Source: Rhabdophis nuchalis
Taxonomy: Eukaryota > Chordata > Lepidosauria > Squamata > Natricidae
Reading direction: 5' to 3'
DNA length: 64,000 nucleotides
Assembly (NCBI GenBank): GCA_039707465.1
Contig: CM077648.1
Coordinates: 22,196,119-22,260,118 of the forward strand
Position 1 is the stretch's first letter; the number at the start of each line of letters is the position of its first letter. The notes under the pieces are model-generated. The model ran no database searches. It was not told the origin of the DNA and saw only the letters and a program-made list of their open reading frames with translations. The translations under genes and the position numbers were made by a program. Positions 1 to 13,800 of this stretch are shown here, piece by piece.

Positions 1-720
1 TGATAAAGAAGCCAGTCTCTTGTTGCTGATAAACTATATTCTATTACAGTATGACATTTGCACACCAAAAAGTCTCAGGTTGTAAAGCCTTCCCACTTAA
101 AGGTTCTGCGCAGCAGCAAAACCACTATCTATGGTCTGTTGGTCTGTTGTTTTGCAGACACTACTTGACTACGTGGGATACAATTCATTGTTTGTATTTG
201 TGTGTGTGTACTGAATGTAGGAGAGAAAGATTTCCACTGTGTCTACTAGAGAAACCATCAAAAGGGTGTTAGCACAACAGGAGATTAAAAGTTGGCCTCA
301 AAGCCCAAAGAGAAAGGATATAAAACCAGAGAACAATAAATCTAGTGAGAAACTGTACTTACAAAGACATGGTGTGCTTAGAAAATGCCAGGTCAGGGCT
401 GCTGGTCTGTCTCATAGGAAGCATTATGCTAGCCGCTAGAGAAAGCTATGTTCTCAAAGAAACCAGAGGCCTAGATGCTTCCTCCAGTATTAAACGGAAA
501 ACATATGAAAAAAGTAAATGAAGAGGAGCAAAGTCAATTCCCAATTAAAATAACTTTACTTGTCTAGACAGATTCTTTCTCCTTGTGTCTATTTTAGTTT
601 GCTGTTTGAATTGGCAAAGTCAGCAGAATCTAGTGCCATCTCCGAACCCAGCTGATATAGCATGCAAGTAACAACCAACAGCTCAGCAACCCCAATACAG
701 TCTAGCTAGTTATTTTGGTC

Positions 721-763
<43 letters not shown>

Positions 764-1319
764 TAATTAAGTGTGTGTGTTCATTTTTTCATTGTTCATT
801 TTTCCAAGATTGTAAGGATTTTTCTTTCTGTCCTTAATGCAATTGTGCATGTAAGGTAGTTAGGAAGAGTAAAACAGGAAGAAAGTTTTCATCATGCTTC
901 ATAACGGTTTAAATTAAGCTTTCCCCACTTCCGAGGATGCAAGAAAATGAAAAAAAGAAAAAGAAGAAATCTTTCTGTTGCTTTATATTCAGATAAAAGT
1001 CCAAAGTAAAAACTTTGGAAAGTAGGAAAAATGTGGGGTTGAGAGAACATAAAAGTTATCATACAGTCTTGCTGTTACACTGCAGTAAAAATACATCCTG
1101 ATCTTTAAAAAATAAATCTGGAATGGTATTGTATATTTCATGAATATTCAGTTATTGTTTTTTTAATAATAAAATCATAAACATAGGAAAACCCATTTTG
1201 GTGTCCATCAACAGGTAAGTAGTGGTATACAGTAGATGTCTCCCTTTACAATGTGAGTCCCATAACCTTCCCAACTAACACTTGGGCTACCCTGCCTGTT
1301 TATTATAACAGTGGTATGT
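1..1319. other. DAPP1 upstream sequence
   Basis: Apart from the GT microsatellite no gene, exon or identifiable repeat was seen here. The preceding gene, if any, lies left of the window. Confidence 0.5.
722..762. repeat. (GT)n microsatellite
   Basis: About 20 uninterrupted GT units, with a second short run at 770-780. Confidence 0.97.
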
Positions 1320-1597
1320 GATGCAGCATAGAAGAAGAGATGAAACAGCCCTAGCTGCATTCTCCAGGCAGCTTCCCCTTTTCCCTGCACTGAGCTGGAG
1401 AGGCCAGGGAGGGCAGTTTGTCAAAGACAGGGAGGGACTCTGTTTTCACTTCCTCATTCACTCTGTTCAAGCTCCAGAGAGAATTGCTCGTCTTACAGGG
1501 TGTCTGTACTGTTTATCACGAACAGCAAGAACCTGAACCTGAAAGAAAAGGATGTTGACCTCTTTGCCATCACTCTTATCTTTCCTTCTGTGGCCAG
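1320..1597 (+). promoter_or_regulatory. Probable DAPP1 5' UTR/promoter-proximal region with PU.1-like site
   Basis: This 280-bp stretch before the DAPP1 start has no recognisable repeat and is less AT-rich than its surroundings. CACTTCCTC at 1447-1455 is, on the minus strand, GAGGAAGTG, the core of the PU.1/ETS consensus; a second purine-rich site occurs near 1372-1385. No TATA box was seen. A polypyrimidine tract with CAG at 1595-1597 could instead be a splice acceptor, which would make the upstream part an intron and place the transcription start further left. Confidence 0.35.
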
Positions 1598-1633
1598 TGG
1601 TACTTTGAAAAGGAGCTGCGACAACTGCGGTGG

Positions 1634-1719
1634 ATGGGCATAGTGGAGATGGAAGACAGAAGGAGGATGAGCCACCGGCACGTTCATGGCCAAGCAGAAG
1701 AGGAGCTCCAGAACTTAGA
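1634..1719 (+). CDS. DAPP1: DAPP1 coding exon 1 (start codon)
   Basis: It encodes 28 residues beginning MGIVEMEDRRRMS and ending AEEELQNL, followed by the split codon GA|G and a GTAAGA donor. It resembles the mammalian N-terminus only in pattern (MG..E, an internal MS, and an acidic AE-ELLQ-L end just before WYH). The phase fits exon 2 exactly. The frame is closed upstream by TGA at 1556-1558. The first ATG (1634) was chosen; in-frame ATGs at 1649 and 1667 are alternatives, since the context of the first is only moderate (T at -3, G at +4). Confidence 0.72.
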
Positions 1720-4700
1720 GTAAGAACAGGAGTTATAATTACAGTACTTTGTGGGTCCTTCCACTCTTGGGAGGGCTCTGGGCAACTTATGAAAGCTGGC
1801 TGACATTATCCAGTTGATCTTTCCCGATGATCCCTCTCCTATCTTTTTCCTTTAGTCTGAGCTTTGATGCAAGATCCAAGGTTGGGATCTTGAAAGAGCC
1901 AAGAAAATCAGTTTGCTCCTTTCCTTCTTCTTCTTTAAACAGGGCAGATACTTAGAATCATAGAATCAACTGGTTTCGATATTAGAAAAACAAGTTCTAA
2001 TCCTTAAAGAATGCAGAAGGGAGGGAGAAAAATGCTTTAGGAAATGACAGCAATTGCTGTGAGCAAGAGAAAAGGTCTGCTAGAGGAACATTTATTTAAT
2101 TGGAAAAGTCTTTTTGTTGATGTCATAAAACAAGATGCAACGCTCAGTTACTGAAACAGTGGTGGGTCACTGATGAATTGAGTGAGATTTGGGTTTTTTA
2201 AAAAAAAGATATGAGTGTATCAGCGAGCAAGTTAAACCATATTTGTGGTGAGTCAATCCCAATTCACTTCCAGCCTTAGGCCTCTATCCTCACTTTTTCA
2301 GGGAGTTGGGTTTTTACTTTAATGCTTGACAATTTACGACGTGTATACTACAAAGGCTAGAGGGGAAACAAGTTGCCAGTTTTCTGCAGTTGTGGATTAT
2401 TGAAGTTATTTAAACTTCAAATAAGAGGCTTGACGGTCACAAAGGCCTTGGGGTTGCTTACTATTGGTGTAATGGAATACCTATAATGCTATTCTGTTTT
2501 TTCAAAAAGGTGTTCAAGCTACAGAGTACTTCATAATAGCAAGACATCATTATGTCTGTAGTGATGCCATAGCATTACCTAATAGGAGCCCCTATCATGC
2601 ACGAACCCACTGATCTCATGGTTCTGCTTTTTTCCCCCCTGAGTAGTATGATATTGTCATCGTATTGCTGAAAGAATTGTGGTTTCTCCTAAATAAGGGA
2701 ATTCTGATAAATCCTTGCAGCAGCTGAGTAATATCTGCAAAGTGTTCTTGAAAGTTAAACACATTCACTTTGCCATTAATTTGCCTCATCTCCATTTCCC
2801 AAGCGATGGTTTAGAGAGGCAGAATATTGAACAATCATTTTCTAGACTTCCCTTTATACTGTGTAAGCTAGAACTGCAGTCATCAGTTCTCCGAAGCAGT
2901 GTGCATTTTCTATGCACTCCTGTGTCTGAGGTTTTGCCAAGGTGGATGCCTATAAGCAAATCTAGTACACATCTGCTGTATAATCAGATAGAAAATCAAT
3001 AGAGTGGGTTCACATTATATCCTGAAACTAATAAGGAGTACATGAGAACAGTGCTAACATCTATGGATAATATGTTTGTTAGAACCAACCAATCAAGCTT
3101 CTACAGAACTGTGGTTGAACTCTGGAGATCTGTGATTTTTTTTTCATTGGGAGAAAACAAGGAAAGAAGAAGGAGGAAAAATATGAGTGATCGGAGGATG
3201 AATTTATGAGGCCCGCATGAATAGGGATTTAAGATGAAACAAAGGAAGAATTATAGTTTTAAGCTATTATGCTTTCATAACAATGAATAGGATTCAGGTC
3301 ATACTCAGAAATTTGGGCACAAACAAGGATGAACATTTAAAATCCAGTTGAGTGTAGAATTGTTCCCAACGTGAGATAAATATTGATCTTAGATAAACAA
3401 AAAACAAAAATAGAGGAAAACATATTTACAATCACAACTGGGACCAGAATCTACACTGCTAAGCAAGGCAGTTGTTAAGCGAGTCATGCTCAATTTGATG
3501 ACTTTTTTGCCATGGTTGTTCAGTGAATCTAGCTTCCTCCATTGAGTTTGCTTGTCAGAAGCTTGCTGGGAAGGTCACAAATGCTGATCACATAACCTGG
3601 AATGCTACAACCATCATAAATACATGCCAATTGCAAAGCAGCTGAATTTTGAACATATGATTGTGGGGATGCTGTGACTGTTGTAAGTACGAGGACCAGT
3701 ACCAGTTTTAAGTCACTTTTTTCAGTGCCATTGTAACTTCAGACAGTCATTAAAAGAAAGATTAAAAATCAAGAAGTACATGTGGTTTTACTATTAGCAG
3801 AAATGGAAGTTAAATCTAGATACTATATTAAGTAAAAGTCAAATTGTATTGGGCTAGTTATTCTTGCAACAGTAATCTTAAAAGAGTGAAGTTTCCTCTT
3901 CTGACACTTATTTTATTCCAAGTAAACATATGTCACTTCTGAGCAGGTAATCTGACTAATCAAGTAATTAAGTACTTTCCAAATTGCACGTAACACACAA
4001 TAAAACATGTTTTGTCATGTGGAAAAAAGTCATGGTCAGACAATCTGTTTATTAGTCCTGATCAAAAACATAGGCAATTTACCTTTTGCAAGACTAAACG
4101 TAAGCTTTCCTTGGAAAGCTAATGGTCATAATAGTAGCTTTATAAATTGTGGAAATACAATAAAAGCTTCCTACTTAGACTAGACACCTTAACAGCAACT
4201 CTCTATGTAGGTGGAAATTTCTTCTTTAGAAACATAGGCTAGGTTTAACCTTAAATTGATTTCTTATATATTTTCATTGTACAATAAGTGGTTATGAGCT
4301 TAAAGTCAAAATCTGTATTAACATTCAGATAGTACATAAGAGTCACTTTGTCCCTGTTTGCTATGACATATTAATACATACTTATCTTTTGGAATTTGTT
4401 CCATTTGTAATGTGTATTTTCCCCCCTCTAATATGGGCCTAAGTGGTCAGTAGAAACAAGTTTGGCCATTATTTCAGTGCTCTTTTGAAATGATCTTAAG
4501 ACAGTAAGCCCTTCCAGATGAGGACTCTATGACAAAAGACCATCTCTAGAATTTCCTAGTCTCATTGGGTTCACAGTGGTAAAATTGATGTTTGAATTAT
4601 TGAAATTGTGTGAAGCTTGTGCTGTTCATTTTTTCATTTCTAGGAACTGGGCTTCTGGGTTGTAGTTGCCTTTTCACAGATTTTTCTTAGAGTAATGGTG

Positions 4701-7700
4701 AATTGACATTTTTGAAGCTTCCTCTCATAGAACCCATTCAGACAATTTTTCTGCATGCAATCAGAAACATTGCACAAAATGAAGACAGGAATGGGTAAAT
4801 GTGCTTGGCCCAAAATCACCCAATCAGCTTTTGTGGGTCAAATGCCAGTCCAACATACTGATTCTTATTTAACATTTCTATTCTTTATTATGTACCTTTG
4901 CAGTCTCTATATATGTGAGTATACTGGATTGGATCCCAGGTCTTTGTTATACATGAAGTATCTCGGCTCCACCTCCCATTTGCACAAAATAATAATAATA
5001 ATAATAATAAATTTTATTTGTATACCGCCTCCTCTCCCCAAAGGGACTCGGAGCGGTGCACAGGGAATAAAAACCAATATAAAATACATAGAAAGATAAA
5101 TAGTTAAAAAACGAATTAAACAATTGTCCCTGCGCTAAAATCCCCTAAATTAAATTACACTAAAAAACCCTAAAACCCTATCAAAAGACGGGAGCCTAAC
5201 CTAGGCCGGCCAAGCAGAAAAAGTGTGTTTTGAGTTTTTGACGGAAGGAGCGGAGGTCCGTAGTTGTTTTAATTTCGGGGGGAAGGTCGTTCCAGAGGGC
5301 TGGGCCCGCCACAGAGAAGGCCCTTCCCCTGGGTGCCGCCCGCTGGCATAGCCTAGTGGACGGCACCCGGAGAAGTCCCTCTCTGTGGGAGCGAATCGGC
5401 CGCAGGGATGTATGGGGCCGAATCCGATCCCGCAGATAACTAGGTCCCGTGCCATGGAGCGCTTTAAAGATGATAACTAACACCTTGAAGCGCACCCGAA
5501 AGACGACAGGTAGCCAGTGCAGCTCGCGCAAGAGCGGTGTTACGTGGGTAAACCTTGAGGTTCCCATTATTGCTCACGCGGCTGCATTCTGGACAAGCTG
5601 AAATCTTCGGGTGCACCTCAAGGGGAGCCCCATGTAGAGAGAATTGCAGTAGTCCAGTCGGGATGTCACGAGGGCATGAGTGACTGTGCAGAGGGCACCC
5701 CGATCCAATAGGGGGCGCAACTGGCGTACCAGGCGAATAGTAATTATTTATTTGCTGGAGGGCATCTGCTTTTGTGGAAGACATTAGCAAATGGCTAATG
5801 ACCTTGGTGAGATGCCTGTAGAGACTAGCCAATCTGAATAGTTCTTATTTTGTGATTGTCTCATGTAGCAACGGCTTGCACAGTTACAACAGTAATGAAA
5901 AAGTAAGCTTGCCACCAATTCTTGCCTTTATGACATTTGCAGGTCTACAAAGCAAAGCAAAGCAGAGATAAGATCAAAAGCATAGTCACAATTTCATTTA
6001 GCAATTGCGATCGTTAAACAAGGGCTCTCTGTAGTATAAATACAATGTAGACTGTGGTTATCCAAAACATTTAAATAGGTTCTTTGAATAGCATGTTAGC
6101 ACATGCAAGACAATGCTATGGAAAGCATTGAGGCAGTTAATAAGTCTTGACGGCTCATCACAAGTTCTCCGAGAGCTTTCCCAGATTGTCTGCTGGTGCA
6201 ACTGAGCATGCATAAAGAACATTCCTGGTGAACCTGTTGGGGAGCTGCAGTGGCTGTATATGCAGATGATCTGGGAAACCCTTGAAAGCAAGCGTAGCAA
6301 GACTGGGAGAAGAATGCTCTTGAATGTTTTCCACAAAAGCAGAATATATTCCATTTTCTTGGTTGCAATGATTTAAGTGTAGAATAGCAGAGATGTCTTG
6401 AGAAAGGCGTGGCTATTTTACCTAGTTACTTTCAGAGAAGAAATGAGATGTCAAATGAGGAATTTTCTAAGAAATGTCAGTAACTTTCCAGTAAAGCAGC
6501 AGTGAGAATCAATCTTTCAGTTGTGACCCATGGCATTAATTTTATTTCTTTGCTCTTTGCTAATTCAGAAAATCAGACTTATTGAGAGCAGCTTGCATTG
6601 CATTAAAATAAACATATATAATCTTGGACAATTAAAAAATACAATATTTAAAATATACCTCAATCAACAATACAAACTAGATGCCTGGGTGAATCTGAAG
6701 TCACCAAGGTCCAGATATAATTTAATATTAATTTATTGATATGCTTTGGAGAAGACACCAATCCTTTGCTCTCAATGAAATGATTATAAATTTACTAAAT
6801 AAATGAAAGTGAATTTATTAATATAAATATTATTAACATAAAATTAATTAATTAAATTAAAACTGGGAAATCTTTATCCTTTACTGCTTTATATATTTAT
6901 TTATTAAAGATAATTTCTGTTTCTAGTTTTTAAACTAATTGTTGATCTACAAGAGCCCTTATCTTCTTATTCCACAGCAGCTGAGCTAAGTCAATGGCCA
7001 AGGACTTTATCAACCTTTTTTTAAAGAGGTCCAATCATAGAGAATCACTCTTATCTTCATTGACACTCTCTGAAAAAGAATTTAATTTAGAATAATTAAC
7101 TCATTTGATCTGACAAAAATGTACATGATTCTACTGAGAAGCCAGTGAAAGCGACATAGATTATCTGAATGCTAATAAAGTGATAGTGAACTGATTGTCT
7201 TCACTCCCTATTTGTCCTTATGATTCAAACATATATTGCCCCTCTCTAAGTAAGCCATACACACAAATGTGGGTTTCACGTTTTCCACTGGTTTGCTGTG
7301 CATGTGCACACTCACTTCATGAGCGTGCTCACCTTCTGTGCGTGCACTTTGCTTGCATGCGTGGCTTGCACACATGTGCATGGCTTAGGAAATGTGGCTA
7401 AATAGGGTGGCATAGAGTCAGAGTGGTTACCACTACCAGTTGGCCTGAACTGGTCTGAACCAGAATACCATTTCTGCATACACCTCTCTATGCACTATCA
7501 GCAGTTACTGCAGGTGCTCTATATTTGCTAAATATTTGGCTAAAGTGCCTTTACAACAAATCTGTTTTCTGACATCACTTGTCTATTCAATTTTGCTTGC
7601 ATGGCTTGCATGGCTTGCATGACAAGAGTGATTAAAATCAACATACTCTAGTTGTCTGGTTAAACCTATATATTCACAGCCTAAAAAGCTCATAAGCGAA

Positions 7701-10700
7701 TCCGATCTGTCAAATGCAAAACTTGTTAGATGATTAATGGCGTTTCCAATGTTGGGGTTGTAGAGCTCCAACAGGCATGCAACTTTGTTCTGCAAGGGAA
7801 GCGGAACCAATGCAGACATGAGGTGAAAATGCCAGCTCAGTGGGATAAAACATATATTCTTACATACCGCATTACATGTGAAGTGGCAGGGAGACAGGCG
7901 TTAACTAATCCTGCTGGCAACTAAAGCAATAGGCAAATGGGCTAGGTATACTACAAAGCACTATTTCACAACTTAGTTTCAAAAGCACTTGGAAAGAAAG
8001 TAAATATTAAGAATGAGTCATGGGACATCTTAGTAATAGATTCAAAGACAGCTGTAATTAAAATCTGCAACCATTCCTCTTTACCATAATTGCTAACTTT
8101 GCTTTCTCTTTTCATGATACCTATTATGCTACACATCAGCATTAAAGAGTGGTTTGGCTCTCTTTTCTCTCATATAGCTTCCCTATGGAGGACTGTGTCA
8201 AGTTTTGACCATATGAGCTTGACCATCCATTTTTTCCCCTCTGCTTTAAGCTCTGAATCTTGTCACAGAAAGCCATTCATCTATCTATTCCAGTGCTCCT
8301 TCTATGCATCTCTATGACCTTTCCAGTTAAAGGATATCTCTGCTTGAGGCTATGGAAAGCCAATGCCCATCAGAGAGTAAAAATATCAGATCATCAGATG
8401 GAAAAAAAAATCTGATCTACTGAGGCAACAACCTATGTATGGTTTGTAGAGCAATTCTCTTTTTCTATGAGAGACACTGGGAAAGAACGCTTGGTCAGCC
8501 TAGGGTAGAGATATAAAATTGGGTGCCCTCAGAGTACTGATATCACATTTAGGGTTGATAATTTACAAGTTCCCCCAATGGCTTAATAGATGATAAATAG
8601 AAGCAAGGAGTGAGTAGGGACTCAAGCAGGAATCTCTGACTGGAACCGGCCCTGGAGAAAGGAGAAGCAGTGTACCGTAATTCAGTGCCTTCCACTCCTA
8701 ATCCCCTGAGCCAATCCAGAAAAATACCATGAACAATGTTGGTCACTGAGAGATCAAGGAATGCTAGGATGGATGCATTATCTCCATCCCAAGCCTGTCA
8801 AAAATCATCACAAATGCCGTCATTGCTATTTTAGTACCATGGCAAGACCTGGATCCTGACCGGAAGTGGTCCAAATAATGTCCCCCCCCCCCCCCGCCCC
8901 GAACTCTCTGGAACTGTAAGCCAATCACCTTCTCAACTCTGTTTTCAGAATAGGAAGTTTGGAGACTAGATCTAATTTTGTGAAGTTCTACTGGGTCCAA
9001 TAATGGGCCCCACCTTGGTGGAGGTGGAAACCATCTATTTTGAAGTAAGAGGAATGGCCCCCTCTCACAAGAAGCATTCCCCATTGCCTGCCACCTCCCA
9101 GGGGAACTATCAGTCAGGAGGGGCAGAGATTAAACACAGGAGGCTGAAAACACGGTTCCAAGGATGTCTACTTCATCAGGGCCAACAGGTTTCAACTTCT
9201 CTCATCTAGCTGGGCAAGACTGTGCCTTAGGCAACTCCACAGGACCTGTACAGCTAGATTCCAACTCTGAAAGAGTCTAAACAACTTTATTCAACAAATG
9301 TCTAGAAAATACAATGCCGAACAAATGTTTCCTAGGAGGGATCAGGTTATCCTAAATAGGGCCACAGTACGGGCAGAAAAATGAAATGTTTTTCTCCTTC
9401 AAAATTACATAACGTATTCCCTGCCTTCTCATATTCAAACCCTGTTAAACAATAAATCCAGAAATCAGCAGGTCATTTTTATGAATTTTTGGCAAATAAA
9501 GGGATTCCACTCTTTTATAAAAGTAGTTATTTTTGCCTCCCTAATCCAAGTCAATTTAGACATTTATGCAAGTTTTGTAAACAGTCCATTTTTCCTTTGC
9601 TATTACACTCTTTGTCTTTCTCCAGTGACATTTTAGCCATCTGTTAGGTGGGCCCCTGTTGGATCCACAAGAATCTGCATAGGCACAATCCTATCCAAGG
9701 CCAAAGTCATCCACTCATTCCAAGTGGCATCCAATGTCCCATAGGATCCCTTAGCTACTGGGGTGCAGGGACCATCCGAATAAGTGTTGTCTCCCTGCAG
9801 GGAGGTGCATACCAGAGAACTTAAGTATCAGCAGAGAGTGATCTGGTTTTACTACTTGTGTTTCACTTGGGCATATAGTTTTTACCATTAGGTTGTAAAC
9901 TGACCAAGTTTCATTTTCAGCCAGGTGGATATACCAATGTTTTAAATAAAAAATAATATAATAAAATAAAATATCTCCTCACTCCAGATCATGTTGTCAC
10001 TGCCTTGAAATAAAGATCAGATCGAATAGCAAATCTAATCTAATGCAGTCTAATGTAGGGCATTAATTTATACACATTTGTGTACAAGTGAAACTGAGAA
10101 GAATGTATTTGCATTTTGCAAGTAACTTTGTCTTTCTTGGTTACTTTCCCTTCCTACTGTATCTAATCATGCAAGTCTCGAATCCCATTGTATTTATATT
10201 CCCACTAAATACGTCAGGAAATTAACCTTAAAGTCCCGTCTTTTCCACTATATTAGATCAATGCATTTTATAGTATCCATTCATCAGATATCTGCTCTTC
10301 AACTGTTTCTTGTTCTGGCATTTACTAAATGACCTTACTTGGAACAACAGGTGTTTTTAAAGATAACTCTTTGGTCTTTTTATGCATGCTGGATAGACAA
10401 AGTTTGGAGAAGCTTCTAATTTTAGTATTATTACACATAAACAGCGGTAGCTTGACTTCCATAGGGTACTTGGCATATGTTTATTTAAGGCTTATTTATT
10501 AATTTTTATTTATTTGTATCCTGCGTTTATTATTTTTACAAGTAATTCACGGTGGTGAAGGCATGTTCCAGCATACCGTCCTTCTCTTATTTACCCCACA
10601 GCAATCATCCTTTGTGGTGGGTTGAGCTGAGAGAGAGTGACTGGCCTAGTCACATAGCTGGCTTTTGTGGCTAAAGCAGGACTAGTAGTCGAGTTCAACT

Positions 10701-10749
10701 TGAAGGAGACTTTATCCTACTAACATTACTGTTCCAAACAACGAATGAT

Positions 10750-10816
<67 letters not shown>

Positions 10817-13800
10817 CTTTCTTTCTTTCTTTCTTTCCTTCCTTCTTTCTTTTCTTTTCTTTTCTTTTCTTTTTCTCTCTTTTTTGCATGGGGGATAGTG
10901 TTATGTTTGATGGCCCAGTCCAAGTATCCAATTCTGTAGGAGAGAGACCTGATAAAGAATGTCTGTGCTGTGAGAGGCTCACTTTGACAGATGACTTTTT
11001 CTGCATTGCTTCTAGACATTCCCTTTGGCATCTTTCTTCTGGTGTTCTCAGAATTTAGGAAACTATGTAGGCAGTTTGGGCATCAGCTAACACATCACGT
11101 TACTACTTTCACGTACTGAACAACAAAGAGAGTGGAACCCCCTCCATTTCATAATACTCATTTTTAACCATAACTTCTCACGCAAACTGCCTAACTGGAT
11201 CAAACTGACATATATGAAATGTATATGCAAGTTGGTCTGGGATTTCAGTATTTGTAAGATGCATCTGCGTATACGTAGATTGCTTCATGTCTCTAAAAGA
11301 GGAAGCAGACCAGTAAGCAGACTTCCTGAAGAGAAGGCTTCAGGAAATAGTGATTTAGAAAGTTACCATGATAGTTTCCAACACTTAAGAGAACTTGAAT
11401 AGGCTGGCCTTATTACTTCGCAGACTTTAACGCCTTATTGCAGACTAAAGCTGTAACTGTATGCTCTAACCTAATAGACATATCCTGAGATATTCTAGGC
11501 TAAACCTCTTCCATCCTTCCCATCCAGTTTGATTTCTTTTTTAAATCTGCTGTTTCCTCTTGGGAAACCATGGTGCTGTTGCTGGAATTCCGCCCCTCAC
11601 CCCCTCTTCAAATGCACATTTCATCTCATCTGTTCACATCAAGGAGCTGTGATGAAGAGGGATGGTTGTATTTTTCCTGGCAGGGAGGAGAAAGATGTAG
11701 AGTGGCCTTTTCCATCTCAGAGTATCTTGACTGGAGGCTGCCATTATTTGCTCCAGTTTAGGTAGCCATATTCAGTATATTGGTCTGATCCTGCAAATGT
11801 CTTCAGCATTTTACTATGGGCCAGATAAACCACCTATCAAACCAATTCTTGAGAGACTAACTGGGATAAGAATAACTTCTTTGATTGAGATAATAAGCAT
11901 TAAATTGTAATGAAGAAGTAAGATCCTATTAGTATTGTAGAAAGTTAGCACCTACCCTTCTCCTAGAAGAATGACATATTCTAGGAAATATTAAATATTA
12001 TACCTCCCTGGATGAGAAAAGGAGAAACATGTTCTTGAAAAGCAGCCCCCACCTTTGTTAATAGCCCCAGAAAGACTGGGCCATCTTACCTACAAAACAA
12101 AAGGCCTTCAGCTCCAAGGCGATAGGATTAGCTCTCACTCAAGATCCAAAGCAGGACAAAGCCATTAAACCATGATAGGAATTGCCCAACACCCTTTCAG
12201 AATATGTGATGCCTCTTCATTGCATTACCCAGCACAGTTCAACCAAGTTTGATTCAGGAAACCTACAAGGTTAGCTATGACCCCTATAGCAGCCAATAGC
12301 AAAATGTTTGGTCATAAGAAATGAAATCCAAAGGCCTCTACACAGTGTAAGTCAGGGCCCTATTTTTTATCCCGATAATATTAGAAAGGGGAAAGAAATC
12401 TTTTCTCAAAACCTTATTCAGTCATTTTTCTGACTTTTGCAGTTCCAGAAGACATTTCAAAAAACACTTCCCCAGTCATAATATATGGTAGAAAACTGTT
12501 CTTACCATTTATATAAAATACTGTGGTTTCCATATTATTTCAGGATAACATGTACTCAAGTCATAGGTGGAATTTACTATAGCTGGCCTTTTTGAAAGTG
12601 CTACTTTATAGCATGTAAGGATTATCCTAGTCATGCTCTTCAGAAATTCATTTTATTAATAGCCATTTTTTTTAAAAAAAAATCACATGGTGCCCATTGT
12701 ATTGTATACTTTGCATATTTGCCTGTTTCTATAATATAACTTCATAAATAAACAAGTTGGAATCAGTAACTTTCTCTGATAATACGACCAATTCTTCTCT
12801 AGAAGTTGGCTCTGATGCTCCACCAAATTTCTTAGCCACCTGAAATCCAAGTTTAAGTAGAATCTTCAGACTCCAGCATCATACCACTGCACCATAAGCC
12901 CAAGCACTTTGGGATGTGTGTTTGATGAACAAAGAAGCAAGAATTTTGCTTCATTAGACTAATTGGTTTGATCCCTTTTGCAGATCAGCCGTGGGTCATA
13001 ATGGATAGGGATCCTCATTGATATTTGTCAGATATGCTCTAAGGCAATGATGGCAAACCTTTTCGGCACCGAGTGCTGAAAAGGGAGTGTGCGCGCTCGT
13101 CAGGGCTTCCCAGGGGTCATGTGCATGCCAGGAAATGAACTTCTGATTTCCGGCATGTACATGTGCACTGGTCAGATAGTCTTCCGGTTACTTGCACGCA
13201 TGTGCATGTGACGATCAGTTGGCTGGCATGCATGCCCACACTGGAAAATGGAAGACCAGCTTTTCCAGTTTCTGCCACATGCATGAAGGCCAGCTGACCG
13301 TTGCACGTTCATGCATGCCATAAATCCAGAAGAGGAACGGGTGACACTAGGCATCCCAGGTGACATGGCTCCCCATGTCACTTTGGACATGCGTGCCATA
13401 GGTTCGCTGTCATGGCTTTGTTTTTCAGTGTGCCTTGCACCTATGAGATTTTCATGACATGTTTGCTCTGTCACCTTTCATGAGAGATTCTAGGGAAACT
13501 AATAGAAGGAATTTTAATTATAAAGAGCCAAGAGGTAAGAAACAAATCTGCTGACAACTCATTTCATAAACAGTAACTGTATCCAAATGTCAACAAACCT
13601 GAGAAGAAATAATTCAGAATGTTCTGAGACTTCCCACCGTAATGAATTCACAAATAAAGGAGAATTGGAAATTCCCTATTATTGCTGTTAAAGTCATGCT
13701 ACCGAAATCTGTGTAATTCTAGCTTGCTTGATCATGCCCACTGCATGGGACTTCACACTTGTTGCAATGGGCATGGATTTAATGCAATACAAACTTTGAT

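Noticed and set aside
1598..1719. Internal exon starting at the CAG acceptor 1595-1597 (WYFEKELRQLRW...)
   Set aside because: The frame is also open there and the WY is tempting, but the upstream residues do not resemble DAPP1 or SH2. The ATG at 1634 explains the conserved pattern better; kept only as an alternative.
5196..5567. A 123-residue minus-strand open frame
   Set aside because: It is the L2 LINE ORF2 C-terminus; a second copy lies at 63470-63715.
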